From Cervus elaphus (taxonomy: Eukaryota > Chordata > Mammalia > Artiodactyla > Cervidae): a stretch of DNA of 64,000 nt. The stretch covers positions 53,723,037 through 53,787,036 of the forward strand of contig NC_057825.1 of the NCBI RefSeq assembly GCF_910594005.1, in the 5' to 3' direction. Position numbers and translations under genes: made by a program. The notes under the pieces are model-generated. The model was given only the letters and a program-made list of their open reading frames with translations. It was not told where the DNA came from and did not search any database. Numbering within the stretch: position 1 is the stretch's first letter; every line of letters begins with the position of its first letter. Of the stretch, positions 55,129 through 64,000 are shown piece by piece.

Positions 55129-55638
55129 TCAGTGCTCAGCTTTCTTTATAGTCCAACTCTCACATGCATACATGACTACTGGAAAAACCATAGCCTTGAC
55201 TAGACGGACCTTTGTGGGCAAAGTAATGTCTCTGCTTTCTAATATGATCTCTAAGTTGATCATAACTTTTCTTCTAAGGAGTAAGCATCTTTTAATTTCA
55301 TGGCTGCAGCCACGATCTGCAGTCATTTTGGAGCCCAAAAAAATAAAGTCAGCCACTGTTTCCACCGTTTACCCATAATTACCAATGAAGACATGGGACC
55401 CAATGCCATGATCTTTGTTTTCTGAATGTGGAGCTTTAAGACATTTTTCACTCTCCTCTTTCACTTTCATCAAGAGGCTCTTTAGTTCTTCTTCACTTTC
55501 TGCCATAAGGGTGGTGTCATATGCATATCTGAGGTTACTGACATTTCTCCTGGCAATCTTGATTCCAGCCTGTGCTTCAACCAGCCCAGCGTTTCTCATG
55601 ATGTACTCTGCATATAAGTTAAATAAGCAGAGTGACAA
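55129..55638 (-). pseudogene. BovB reverse transcriptase remnant
   Basis: Two frames (55369-55638 and 55129-55365) cover RT motif B to the C-terminal region: CLFNLYAEYIMRNAGL, LRYAYDTTLMAESEEELKSL, then METVADFIFLGSKMTADRGC and VRLVKAMVFPVVMYACESW. The catalytic YADD is YAYD here, so the first Asp is lost. A further piece (54886-55089) holds the C-terminal RVPWTARRSNQSILKEISPE. Confidence 0.93.
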
Positions 55639-56188
55639 TATACAGCCTTGACATACTCCTTTTCTTATTTGGAACCAGTCTGTTGTTCCATGTCCAGTTT
55701 AACTGTTGCTTCCTGACCTGCATAACAGATTTCTCAAGAGGTAGGTCATGTGGTCTGGTATTCCCATCTCTTTCAGAATTTTCTACAGTTTACTGTGATC
55801 CACACTGTCAAAGGCTTTGGCATAGTCAATAAAGCAGAAGTAGATATTTTTCTGGAACTCTTGCTTTTTCAATGATCCAACGATGTTGGCAACTTGACCT
55901 CTGGTTCCTCTGCCTTTTCTAAAACCAGCTTGAACATCTAGAAGTTCACAGTTCACGTATTGTTGAAGCCTGGCTTGGAGAATTTGAGTATTATTTTACT
56001 AGCATGTGAGATGAGTGCAATTGTGCGGTAGTTTGAGCATTCTTTGGCGTTGTCTTTCCTTGGGATTGGAATGAAAACTGACTTTTTCCAAGCCCATGGC
56101 GCTCCTGAGTTTTCCAAATTTGCTGGCATATTGAGTGCAGCACTTTCATAGCATCATTTTTTAGGATTTGAAAGAGCACAACTGTAAT

Positions 56189-56731
56189 TCAATCACCTCC
56201 ACTAAATTTGTTCATAGTGATGCTTCTTAAGACCCACTTGACTTCACATTCCAGGATGCCTCGCTCTAGGTGAGTGATCACACCATTGTGATTATCTGGG
56301 TCATGAAGATCTTTTCTGTACAGTTCTTCTGTGTATTCCTGCCATCTCTTCTTAATATCTTTTGTTTCTGTTAGATCCATACAATTTCTGTCCTTTATTG
56401 AGCCCATCTTTGCATGAAATGTTCCCTTGGTGTCTCTAATTTTCTTGAAGAGATCTCTAGTCTTTTCCATTCTATTGTTTTTCTCTATTTCTTTGCACTG
56501 ATCACTGAGGAAGGCTTTCTTATCTCTCCTTTCTATCCTTTGGAACTCTGCATTCAAATTGGTATATCTTTCCTTTTCTCCTTTGTTTTTCACTTTTATT
56601 CTTCCCACAGCTATTTGTAAGGCCTCCTCAGACAGCCATTTTACTTTTTTGCATTTGTTTTTCTTGGGGATAGTCTTGATCCCTGTCTCCTGTACAATGT
56701 CATGAACCTCTGTCCATAGTTCATCAGGCAC
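56189..56731 (-). pseudogene. BovB linker between endonuclease and RT
   Basis: A 180-codon open frame, rich in Lys and Glu and probably helical. It begins MPDELWTEVHDIVQETGIKT and carries RDLFKKIRDTKGTFHAKMGS, KKRWQEYTEELYRKDLHDPD and VITHLERGILECEVKW. It ends at NKFSGGD, just before the RT fingers. Its length and lack of stops show that this part has decayed little. Confidence 0.93.
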
Positions 56732-57562
56732 TCTATCAGATCTAGTCCCTTAAATCTATTTCTCACTTTCACTGTGTAATAATAAGGGATTTGATTTAGA
56801 TCATACCTGAATGGTCTAGTGGTTTTCCCTACTTTCTTCAATTTAAGTATGAATTTGGCAATAAGGAGTTCATGATCTGAGCCACAGTCAGCTCCTGAAT
56901 TTGTTTTTGGGACTGTATAGAGCTTCTCCATCTTTGGCTGAAAAGAGTATAATCAATCTGACATTGGGTGTGGGCATTTGGTGATGTCCATGTGTAGAGG
57001 CTTCCCTTGTGTTGGAAGAGAGTGTTTGCTATGACCAGTGGGTTCTCTTGGCAAAACTCTATGAGCCTTTGCCCTGCTTCATTCTGTACTCCAAGGCCAA
57101 ATTTGCCTGTTACTCCAGGTTTCTTGACTTCCTTCTTTTGCATATCAGTCCCCTATAATGAAAAGGACATATGTTTGGGTTGTTAGTTCTAGAAGGTCTT
57201 GTAGGTCTTCATAGAACCATTCAACTTCAGCTTCTTCAGCATTACTCGTTGGGGCATGGACTTGGATTACTGTGATATTGAATGGTTTGCCTTGGAAATG
57301 AACAGAGATCATTCTATCATTTTTGAGATTGCATCCAAGTACTGCATTTTGGACTCTTGTTGACAATGATGGCTACTCCTTTTCTTCTAAGAGATTCTTG
57401 CCCACAGTAGTAGATATAATGATCCTCTGAGTTAAATCACCCATTCCAGTCCATTTTAGTTCACTGATTCCTAAAATGTTGATATTCACTCTTGCCATCT
57501 CCTGTTTGACAACTTCCATTTTGCCATGATTCATGGACCTAACATTCCAGTTTCCTATGCAA
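56641..57562 (-). pseudogene. BovB endonuclease domain remnant
   Basis: APE-type endonuclease that nicks target DNA for reverse transcription. Three open pieces are seen (57145-57366, 56838-57143 and 56641-56931). The first contains QVHAPTSNAEEAEVEWFYED and ends in 'FIIGD' followed by a stop: the Trp codon of the conserved GDWN motif has become TGA. The second has SPNAHTQCQIDYTLFSQRW, the third the catalytic SDH motif in ADCGSDHELLIAKF. The N-terminal catalytic Asn/Glu part is truncated. It is inactive. Confidence 0.92.
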
Positions 57563-57574
57563 TGTATTCACATT

Positions 57575-58300
57575 ACAATATATTTATATTACCACCCAGG
57601 GCCCATAATTATAGTTGGATAACATTATAAGTGATTTGTGTGATATTTCTATGAAATGTTTGGTATGGTTGAACAGACCTTGACCAAATTATGTTCATGC
57701 TCTTATGTATTGAATATACCACTACTATTCTCACCATCACTGTATTCTCACTGTGTCTCCACTGAAGTGGCTGCCTATGTAGAACGAGCATTGCAATGAG
57801 TCTGGGAAGCACCATTCATACTCTGGTCTTGAGATGTGGCCTACAGTAGAGTACCTATCCTCCATAGGAAAACTGAAGGGGTACTATATATCCCTCCATG
57901 CTGGCTTGCTTTGATCTCCTTTATATGAGTTATCAAAGTATAATAAAGTCTTAGTGACTTTAGCTTCATTCTAGAAATATAGAGTTGAGCAATAAAATGT
58001 CTGCAACTGAGAAAATCAATGAAACCTTGGAAAGCACCTGATTTCATGAGTTGGCCAAGAAAATATCAGAACAGTTCTGTATTTAGCACATCATTGCCAT
58101 AAACAGAAATGCTTTTCAAAATGGCAGAAGCAATGCCAAAAGACAAAGTTCAATGAATTTAGCATTAATCAGAGTACAAATAGAAAGATTTCTTGTACAC
58201 CCATTCAGTCTCTCAGATATTAATGAGGAAAAATCAACATACATCAATAAACAGATAATGTATAAGTCAATATTTTGGGAAAGAGTCACTTCTCCACTGT
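57575..58300. other. No gene seen
   Basis: Two short minus-strand frames have no recognisable features. Confidence 0.5.
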
Positions 58301-58307
58301 GTGTACA

Positions 58308-58520
58308 TGCTAAGTCACTTCAGTTGTATCTGACACTTTGCTACCCTATGGACAGTGCCCCCACCAGGCTCCCTCTGTCCATGGGATTTTATAGGCAAGA
58401 ATACTGGAGTGGGTTGCCATGTCTTTCTCCAGGGGATCTTCCCGACCCAGGGATTGAACCCACTTCTCATGTTTCATTCACTGGCAGGCAGGTTCTTTTC
58501 CACTAGAGTCATCCGGGACT
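58308..58520 (-). mobile_element. Bov-tA SINE
   Basis: Antisense full-length copy, 'catgctaagtcacttcagtt' to 'ctagagtcatccgggac'. Confidence 0.94.
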
Positions 58521-59900
58521 AATGTTCACAAAAGTGTAGAGGAGTGAAACACTGAAGAAACAGCCAGGCTAATAACGTAAAAGCAGCAGATCAAAGCTTT
58601 CCTTTAGTTTATACCAGCACTGCCAGTGAGATTTTTATTGCTGAAATAAAAAATGCTATATTGCAGTGTGCTTTATTGGAAAGTAGTTGCTGTAAAAAGC
58701 ATTTGCTGGTTGTTCATTTACTTGAAGCTTAATATATGCTTTTATGTATGTTTATAATATTCCATTAAAGTAGGTATAGTATTTAATTCAAAGAGAGGGA
58801 AGCAGTTGTATTAACCAAAATACACTTAAAATGCTCAATTTAATTTTTTTTTCAATGGTATGTGTTTTAAATTTTAATTAAAATATAATTTAGATATAAA
58901 AATGCATAAATCACAAGGACACAGCTTGATGAATAACTCACAATAAACTCATCTGTATATCCACCACTCAGGTCAAGAAATATAATATATGTAGCATGCA
59001 AGAAGCCCTTCTCAATATCAAAGCTACCCCTATACCTCAAAAGTAAATTTCTATGGTTAGAATTTGCCCTACAGTGTTAAATAGCAGTGGTTAAAGTGGA
59101 AATACTTGTCTAGTTCCTGATCTTAGATGGAAAACTTTCAGTGGATTTTTCACAGATGTCCAGTCATCCATTTGATTAGTGATTTTTCCTATCTACTTTT
59201 TTCCTTCTGTCTACTTCTGTAAAGACTGTATTCCTTCTCATGTGTAATTACTAACAGTTCTGTCCCTTTAACCTGTATTCAGCTAGAATCTCTTGGAAGA
59301 TATTTCCTTTAAAACTAGCAGTGTGTTTTTTTTTTTGTTTGTTTGTTTGTTTTGTTTTTAAAGAAACCTCTCCGTGTCTTTGCAGATTTTCTGTCCTGAG
59401 GCACTCCTTCAATATTGTTCAGGCAGTCCATTTACAACTCTGCCTTAGCCTTAGTTTCCTGCTTGCTCTGAGTCTAGAGAGCAGCCAAAGATGATAGCTT
59501 AGGGTTTTCTCAGATCTTTTCTGAGCATACATCCAGTCCTGGGCATGTGAGTAGCTTTATAAAATTTCAAATATTCATGGGAGCATTTAAATGTCCTAAT
59601 TTCCAAAAGAAACTTTCTTCCCATATATGACTCCCAGGCTTTAGACTATCTATTGTTATGTCTCATACATCTCAACTATAATCTATTGTCCCAGGTGGCT
59701 GAAGGTTTTCCATTTTGCCTTTAATGTTGTGGGGAAACATCCAGTACTTTTTTTGCCCTGAGTTCCAAGTTAGGCAAAATAGAAATGAATCCTTTGTGCA
59801 AAATCATTCACATAGCCTCTAGACAGCTTAGAACAAGCAAACACAGTAATTTACATCATTCTAAGTTATATTAAAAAAGACATGGAAAGGTCTTATTTAA
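58521..59900. other. No gene seen; L1 traces
   Basis: 59070-59150 resembles antisense L1 ORF2 ('cttgtctagttcctgatctt'). 58865-59040 may be older L1. A poly-T/(GTTT)n run lies at 59326-59360. No coding evidence. Confidence 0.5.
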
Positions 59901-59904
59901 GAAT

Positions 59905-60062
59905 CTTAGTCCTGAGTCAGGAAGATCAGCTGGAGGAGGGCATGGCAATCCACTCCAGTTTTCTTGCTTGGAGAATCCTATAGACAGAGGAGCCTGGCAG
60001 GCTATAGTCCATAGGGTCACAAAGAGTCGGACATAACTGATGTGACTTAACACATCACACAG
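59905..60062 (+). mobile_element. 5'-truncated Bov-A SINE
   Basis: It starts at 'gtcaggaagatcagctggag' and ends 'gatgtgacttaacacatcac'. Confidence 0.92.
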
Positions 60063-60256
60063 TCAATACCAGTACCTGAACTCTCTTCTCCAGTAAGATA
60101 GCAGTACCTCTTCATCATATAGGTAAAATCTGACTTTATTTGACTTTCGCTTTTTTTATATATTCTAAAAGCCCACTCCACTTTATGTATCCATATGTCT
60201 CCAATGATATCCTCTAAGTTATATTCTGTAACTACTTATTCTGTGCTCATGTTCTT

Positions 60257-60443
60257 TAGATGCAAGAGATGCAGTTTTGATCCATGGATCACGAGGATCC
60301 CCTGGAGTAAGGAATGGCAACCCGCTTCAGTAATCTTGCCTAGAGATTCCCATGGACAGAGGAGCCTGGTGGGCTATAGTCCATGGGGTCGCAGAGAGTC
60401 ATACATGACTGAGCGCATGCACAGACATACACACACACACGTA
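60257..60443 (+). mobile_element. Bov-tA SINE with (CA)n tail
   Basis: The head is truncated ('gatgcaagagatgcagtttt'), the body is complete, and the tail has expanded to 'cacacacacacg'. Confidence 0.92.
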
Positions 60444-61038
60444 CATTCTTGTTCCTTTTCTCACAAGACAGCATAAGAATTCACTGCATCTTATTCTTAA
60501 TGAAGTATAATCACGACCTTACTTTCATCTTATCCCACCCCATTTCTACAGGTATTTATAGAAATTCTTATTTTCAAGACTAACAAATAGAGTTATCTCC
60601 TGGAAGAAAAAAAAAAGTTTCTACCTCTGCAGCTCTTCACTGTAATTTGGAGAAATATATCCACAGAGCAAGATGGATCCATATTTCTCATCTAGGTCCC
60701 CAACCTCCCTTTGTGATTCTCTACTTTGGCACCCCTCCAAGGATCACAGTGAGAATGTTTACCCAGTTTATGATGTGCTTATGGCTTTATTTTTTAATGA
60801 GCTTAGCCATAGGGGCTTCCCAGAGAATGAAGATCTCATTGAAGGGATAAATTTCTCCCTGCTTTAAGGTTGAAGAAAAAACTTCCCTTCTGCCAGTTTT
60901 TGCCTCACTTCGCTTCACCTAATTTGTTCAGCAAAAGTTTCTGTGCAAATGCTATGTCCCAATCACCATAGGGGCGGAGCAGTATGCATTTTTGGAATAT
61001 GAGAGAATTAACCTAGTTGTTGAAGTATTCATGTATCC
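60444..61038. other. No gene seen
   Basis: Two overlapping short frames at 60647-60867 show no family feature. Confidence 0.5.
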
Positions 61039-61040
61039 AT

Positions 61041-61262
61041 GTGGGCTTTCCTGGTGGCTCAGTGGTAAAGAATCTGCCTACAATCCAGGAGACATGGGTT
61101 TGATCCCTGGGTAGGGAAGATCCTCTGGAGAAGGAAATGGCAACCCACTCCAGTTATTCTTGCCTGGGAAATTCCATTCAAGAGGGATTTTTGACAGAGA
61201 AGCCTGGCAGGCCACAGTCCATGAGGTTGCAAAGAGTTGGACACAACTAAAAACTAAACCAC
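61041..61262 (+). mobile_element. Bov-tA SINE
   Basis: Full-length copy with a short private insertion ('ttcaagagggatttttgaca', about 61177). Confidence 0.94.
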
Positions 61263-61411
61263 TGATCACCAAAGTGAGAGAACTAGTTTCAGTAACTACT
61301 GTGACTCAAGATTAGGTGACTAATAACATCATGAAATAGAAAAAAATGTAGCAGCAGTTTATTTTTGCTGAATCATGCACAAAAAGAAATAACATAGAAT
61401 GGGATAGGTAT

Positions 61412-61632
61412 GGGCTTCCCAGGTAGCTCAGTGATAAAGAATCCGCCTTCTAATGCAGGAGATGCAGGAGACACAAGTTTGATCCCTAGGTCAGGAAGAT
61501 CCCCGGGAAGAGGAAATGACAACCTGTTCCAGTATTCTTGCTTGAAATATCCCATGGACAGAGGAGCCTGGCAGGCTACAGTCCATGGGATCTCAAAGAC
61601 ACAACTGAGCAACTGAGCCCTGTGCTGAGCAC
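61412..61632 (+). mobile_element. Bov-tA SINE with target duplication
   Basis: TGGGATAGGTAT is duplicated exactly (61400-61411 and 61633-61644). The body lacks 'gagtcgga' before 'cacaactgagc'. Confidence 0.96.
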
Positions 61633-61644
61633 TGGGATAGGTAT

Positions 61645-62150
61645 ACCTAACAGAGTAGTTTGGTCCTCCCAAGGTGAGTATATAAGCCAGTCTGAGAATC
61701 TTAACAAATTTTGAGGTACTGGAGTTTCCATGTCAAAACTTATTGTAATTAAGTTGATTTACTGCTGTCAGTGGAAAAATGTTTCCTGCCATGATATCAG
61801 TAAACAAAGGATGTTGCAGCCATTAAGCTCTCACATTATAGCTGCCAACCAACAATGAGGCCTGAGGGAACTCAGGATGGAAATAAGATGCCCGCCATCA
61901 AGCAGGCAGCCTCTGCAGCCACCCCTAATAATGCTTCCTGAGGAGACTCAGGGTGAGTAAACACAAGATACTGACCCCAGATAGGTACAGCACATATCAA
62001 AGGAAAGATTTCAGGGAGCCCAGTCTCTTGCATCTTCCCATAGGTAGAAAAGCTCTGAATTTTTTAACATAAGATACCTGGTTTTCTTTAGTTAACAGTA
62101 ATCTTTTGATGTTCTGACTACCTGGTCTTTGTTGCAAAAGTTCCTCCATA
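61645..62150. other. No gene seen; possible LTR-derived DNA
   Basis: 61980-62148 ('cagggagcccagtctcttgc', 'acctggttttctttagttaa') recalls ruminant LTR-type repeats, but I cannot place its ends or family. Confidence 0.4.
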
Positions 62151-62151
62151 G

Positions 62152-62272
62152 GAAGCCCTAGTGGTTCAGTGGTTAGGACTCTGGTTCCACTGCAGGTGGC
62201 ATGGGTTTGATCCCTGGTTAGGGTACTAAGATCCCACATGCTGCTCAGCACATCCAAAAAATAAAAATAAAA
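62152..62272 (+). mobile_element. CHR-type SINE, short form
   Basis: 'ggaagccctagtggttcagt', 'tggcatgggtttgatccctg', 'actaagatcccacatgctgc', then an A-rich tail. Confidence 0.85.
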
Positions 62273-62755
62273 AAAATATGAAGCTATCTGAGAATCTGTG
62301 TCCCAGGTTTAAGTTCATAGTTTGGTCCATCAATACAACATAATTCTGAACTTTTAGGTTGTGCATTATTTTTCAGTTGACATTGCTCATCTCGCTTTGA
62401 TTATATATATCCATGCAGATAACCTAGAAGATTGGTTAGACAGAAATAGAAACAACCTTGGTACAATTTCTACCCACTGGTTTCAATTCCACTTGTGGAG
62501 CTTGCATATGGAAAAATATAATCTTTAGATCAAGCATCAACCCCTAAAATGTTTTAAAGTCAGGTCCATATGTCTCAGTTCCCTCTATTTTATCCCTCAC
62601 CAATATAAAGTGATCTGGAGTCACAGATGACAAAGGCAGTCTGAATTCCTGGCTATCAGGTATATCAATCAGAGATGTGAAGTATCAGCTTATATATTTG
62701 AGCTTACACGGTGACCAGCATATTTATATTGTTGACTGAAAAAACAAACAAAAAG
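62273..62755. other. No gene seen
   Basis: Single-copy-looking DNA. Confidence 0.5.
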
Positions 62756-63490
62756 CACAGCGTGAGAGTTGTTGAGTTAAATTTTATTTGGGGCAATATG
62801 ATGACTGCAACCTGGAAGACAGCACCTCAGGTAACTCTGAGAAACTGTTTCAAAGATGTAGGGGGAAAGGAGAGAATATATGTGATTTTGGTAAAGGGGG
62901 AGTATGTGCAATCAAGCACAAACATTTTGGAGAAAGTTTTTGCTAGTCTTGTGACTCTTCTGCTAGTCTTGAGAAACTGTCATTACCATGAAGGATTTTA
63001 GCACTTTTCTAGACATGAGTAGATATAAGAATTGAGCTCATAAAATCAGCTCCTGAGAATACCTAACTATCTGAAAACCTGTCCTGCCAGTTTTTTCCAA
63101 GCACAGAGTACCTCTTTTCTGCTCTCCACCCTGAACTCCTTCAGGGAGTGTTGAAAGTCAGAAGCTGCAGCAGCACATGATTTAATCCTTGTAGAGGTAA
63201 ATGGCAAGCAGTCATGGCAAGTGCCAATCTGTGGTTGACAATAAGCAGGAATGTGTGCTAAGTTGCTTCCGTTGTGTCTGACTCCTTATGACACTATGGA
63301 CTGTAGCCCACCACACTCCTCTGTCCGTGGGATTCTCCAGGCAAGAATACTGGACTATACTGGTCACTATGCCCTCCTCCAGGGTATATTCCTGACCAAA
63401 GAACTGAACCCATGTCTCTTACATATGCTGCATTGACAGGTGGGTTCTTTACCACTAGCGCTATCTGAGAAACCTGGTTGACAATAGAGG
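62756..63490 (+). mobile_element. Dispersed LTR-like repeat, copy 2
   Basis: The same repeat as 19142-20080, without the BovB: 'agcacctcaggtaactctga', 'gcaatcaagcacaaac', 'gtcattaccatgaag', 'aaaatcagctcctgagaata', 'gcagcacatgatttaat' and 'ggcaagtgccaat'. A SINE interrupts it near its right end. Plus-strand frame 62711-63001 has no protein features. Confidence 0.65.
63244..63474 (-). mobile_element. Bov-tA SINE with target duplication
   Basis: Antisense copy flanked by exact TGGTTGACAATA (63232-63243 and 63475-63486). Confidence 0.96.
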
Positions 63491-64000
63491 CAACAAAAAT
63501 GGACCTGAGTTTGCCCCTGGGAAGAGTGGATTTCCTCAAAGATGGACTCACTCCTAACCTTTGGAAGGGAGTGTAGAAGGCAGAGAAAAGGCATGCACTG
63601 CTCTCCACTTACACCAGCAGCCTGAACTTCTCACACCCTCCCTCTTCTCTGCCTTGGTGACCCTATAATGGATGTGGCTTATAATAGGCATAATGCCTTA
63701 TGTAATCATCATTTTGATTAAGCTATAAACCTACTCACTTGTGAGAAAGAAATAGGCTTTCAAATTCTAGGGAGAGAACAGACCACAGGGCAGGCCAATT
63801 TAGTTTAAATAATTTAGAGATACCCAGTGAGATTATCCCCCTAAATATTTAAGACCCTAAAGGAATGAGTCATCCTCAGTTGCTTAATGTATTCTCTCTG
63901 GGAGAATTGCAACCAGGATGATTGTGGACTCATCAGAGGTTCTGTTTGAAGCCCTGTGAGTCTCAGAACTTAGGAGTCTGGGTACAGTTACTGGATTGGA
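63491..64000. other. No gene seen
   Basis: It runs off the right edge. No coding frame or nameable repeat, though part may belong to the LTR-like repeat. Confidence 0.45.

Larger units (their letters stand above)
54746..57562 (-). mobile_element. Long BovB LINE, antisense
   Basis: The longest BovB here, about 2.8 kb of an expected 3.2 kb or so, from within the endonuclease to the 3' tail. TGTATTCATATT (54734-54745) and TGTATTCACATT (57563-57574) flank it, a 12 bp target duplication with one change. Coding remnants lie in order on the minus strand: endonuclease, linker, RT and C-terminal region. Confidence 0.96.

Noticed and set aside
54827..55378. 183-codon plus-strand frame
   Set aside because: It is the antisense shadow of the BovB reverse transcriptase and C-terminal region on the minus strand.

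Overview
The window is a stretch of ruminant (most likely bovid: cattle, sheep or goat type) nuclear DNA that looks like a gene desert or a very long intron. The diagnosis rests on repeat content: about forty-five Bov-tA / Bov-A2 type SINEs, at least ten pieces of the RTE retroposon BovB, many artiodactyl L1 fragments, CHR-type tRNA SINEs and a ruminant-type mariner. Older mammal-wide repeats (MIR, MER5, MER20, MLT1, Tigger) lie between them. I found no host protein-coding exon, no tRNA, rRNA or snRNA gene outside SINE heads, no CpG-island promoter and no CRISPR array. Every open frame I could recognise belongs to a retroposon or transposon, and all are broken or truncated. Family names come from remembered consensus sequences; no database search was run.

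Layout. 0-10 kb: an L1 5' UTR-like block joined to an L1 3' end, paired SINEs, a twin-primed L1, a local inverted repeat (7666-7838 / 8648-8815), a GGAA purine tract and a probable LTR. 10-24 kb: L1 fragments, an antisense L1 5' UTR plus ORF1 remnant, MER5 (one copy split by BovB), MIR, MER20, many SINEs, one copy of a dispersed LTR-like repeat and a second probable LTR. 24-27 kb: two long A/T-only blocks. 28-33 kb: SINEs and a BovB piece with a 211-codon reverse-transcriptase frame.

33.6-42.6 kb is a dense nest. An old sense L1 ORF2 is interrupted by a SINE, an antisense young L1, a mariner (itself carrying a SINE) and a Bov-A2. It abuts a mosaic of antisense L1 pieces interrupted by two BovB ends, a SINE and a Tigger DNA transposon. 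43-50 kb: a SINE split by BovB, a 1.4 kb L1 and a three-unit Bov-A2. 50.9-57.6 kb: two long BovB copies in convergent orientation, the first split by a twin-primed L1 with an 18 bp target duplication; an MLT1 LTR lies between them. 57.6-64 kb: SINEs, CHR SINEs and the second copy of the LTR-like repeat.

There is no operon or pathway to describe. The value of the window is as a readable record of insertion order: target-site duplications and interruptions give a relative history (L1, Tigger, MER5 and MLT1 first; mariner and BovB next; Bov-tA and Bov-A2 mostly last). I found no convincing new biological system.
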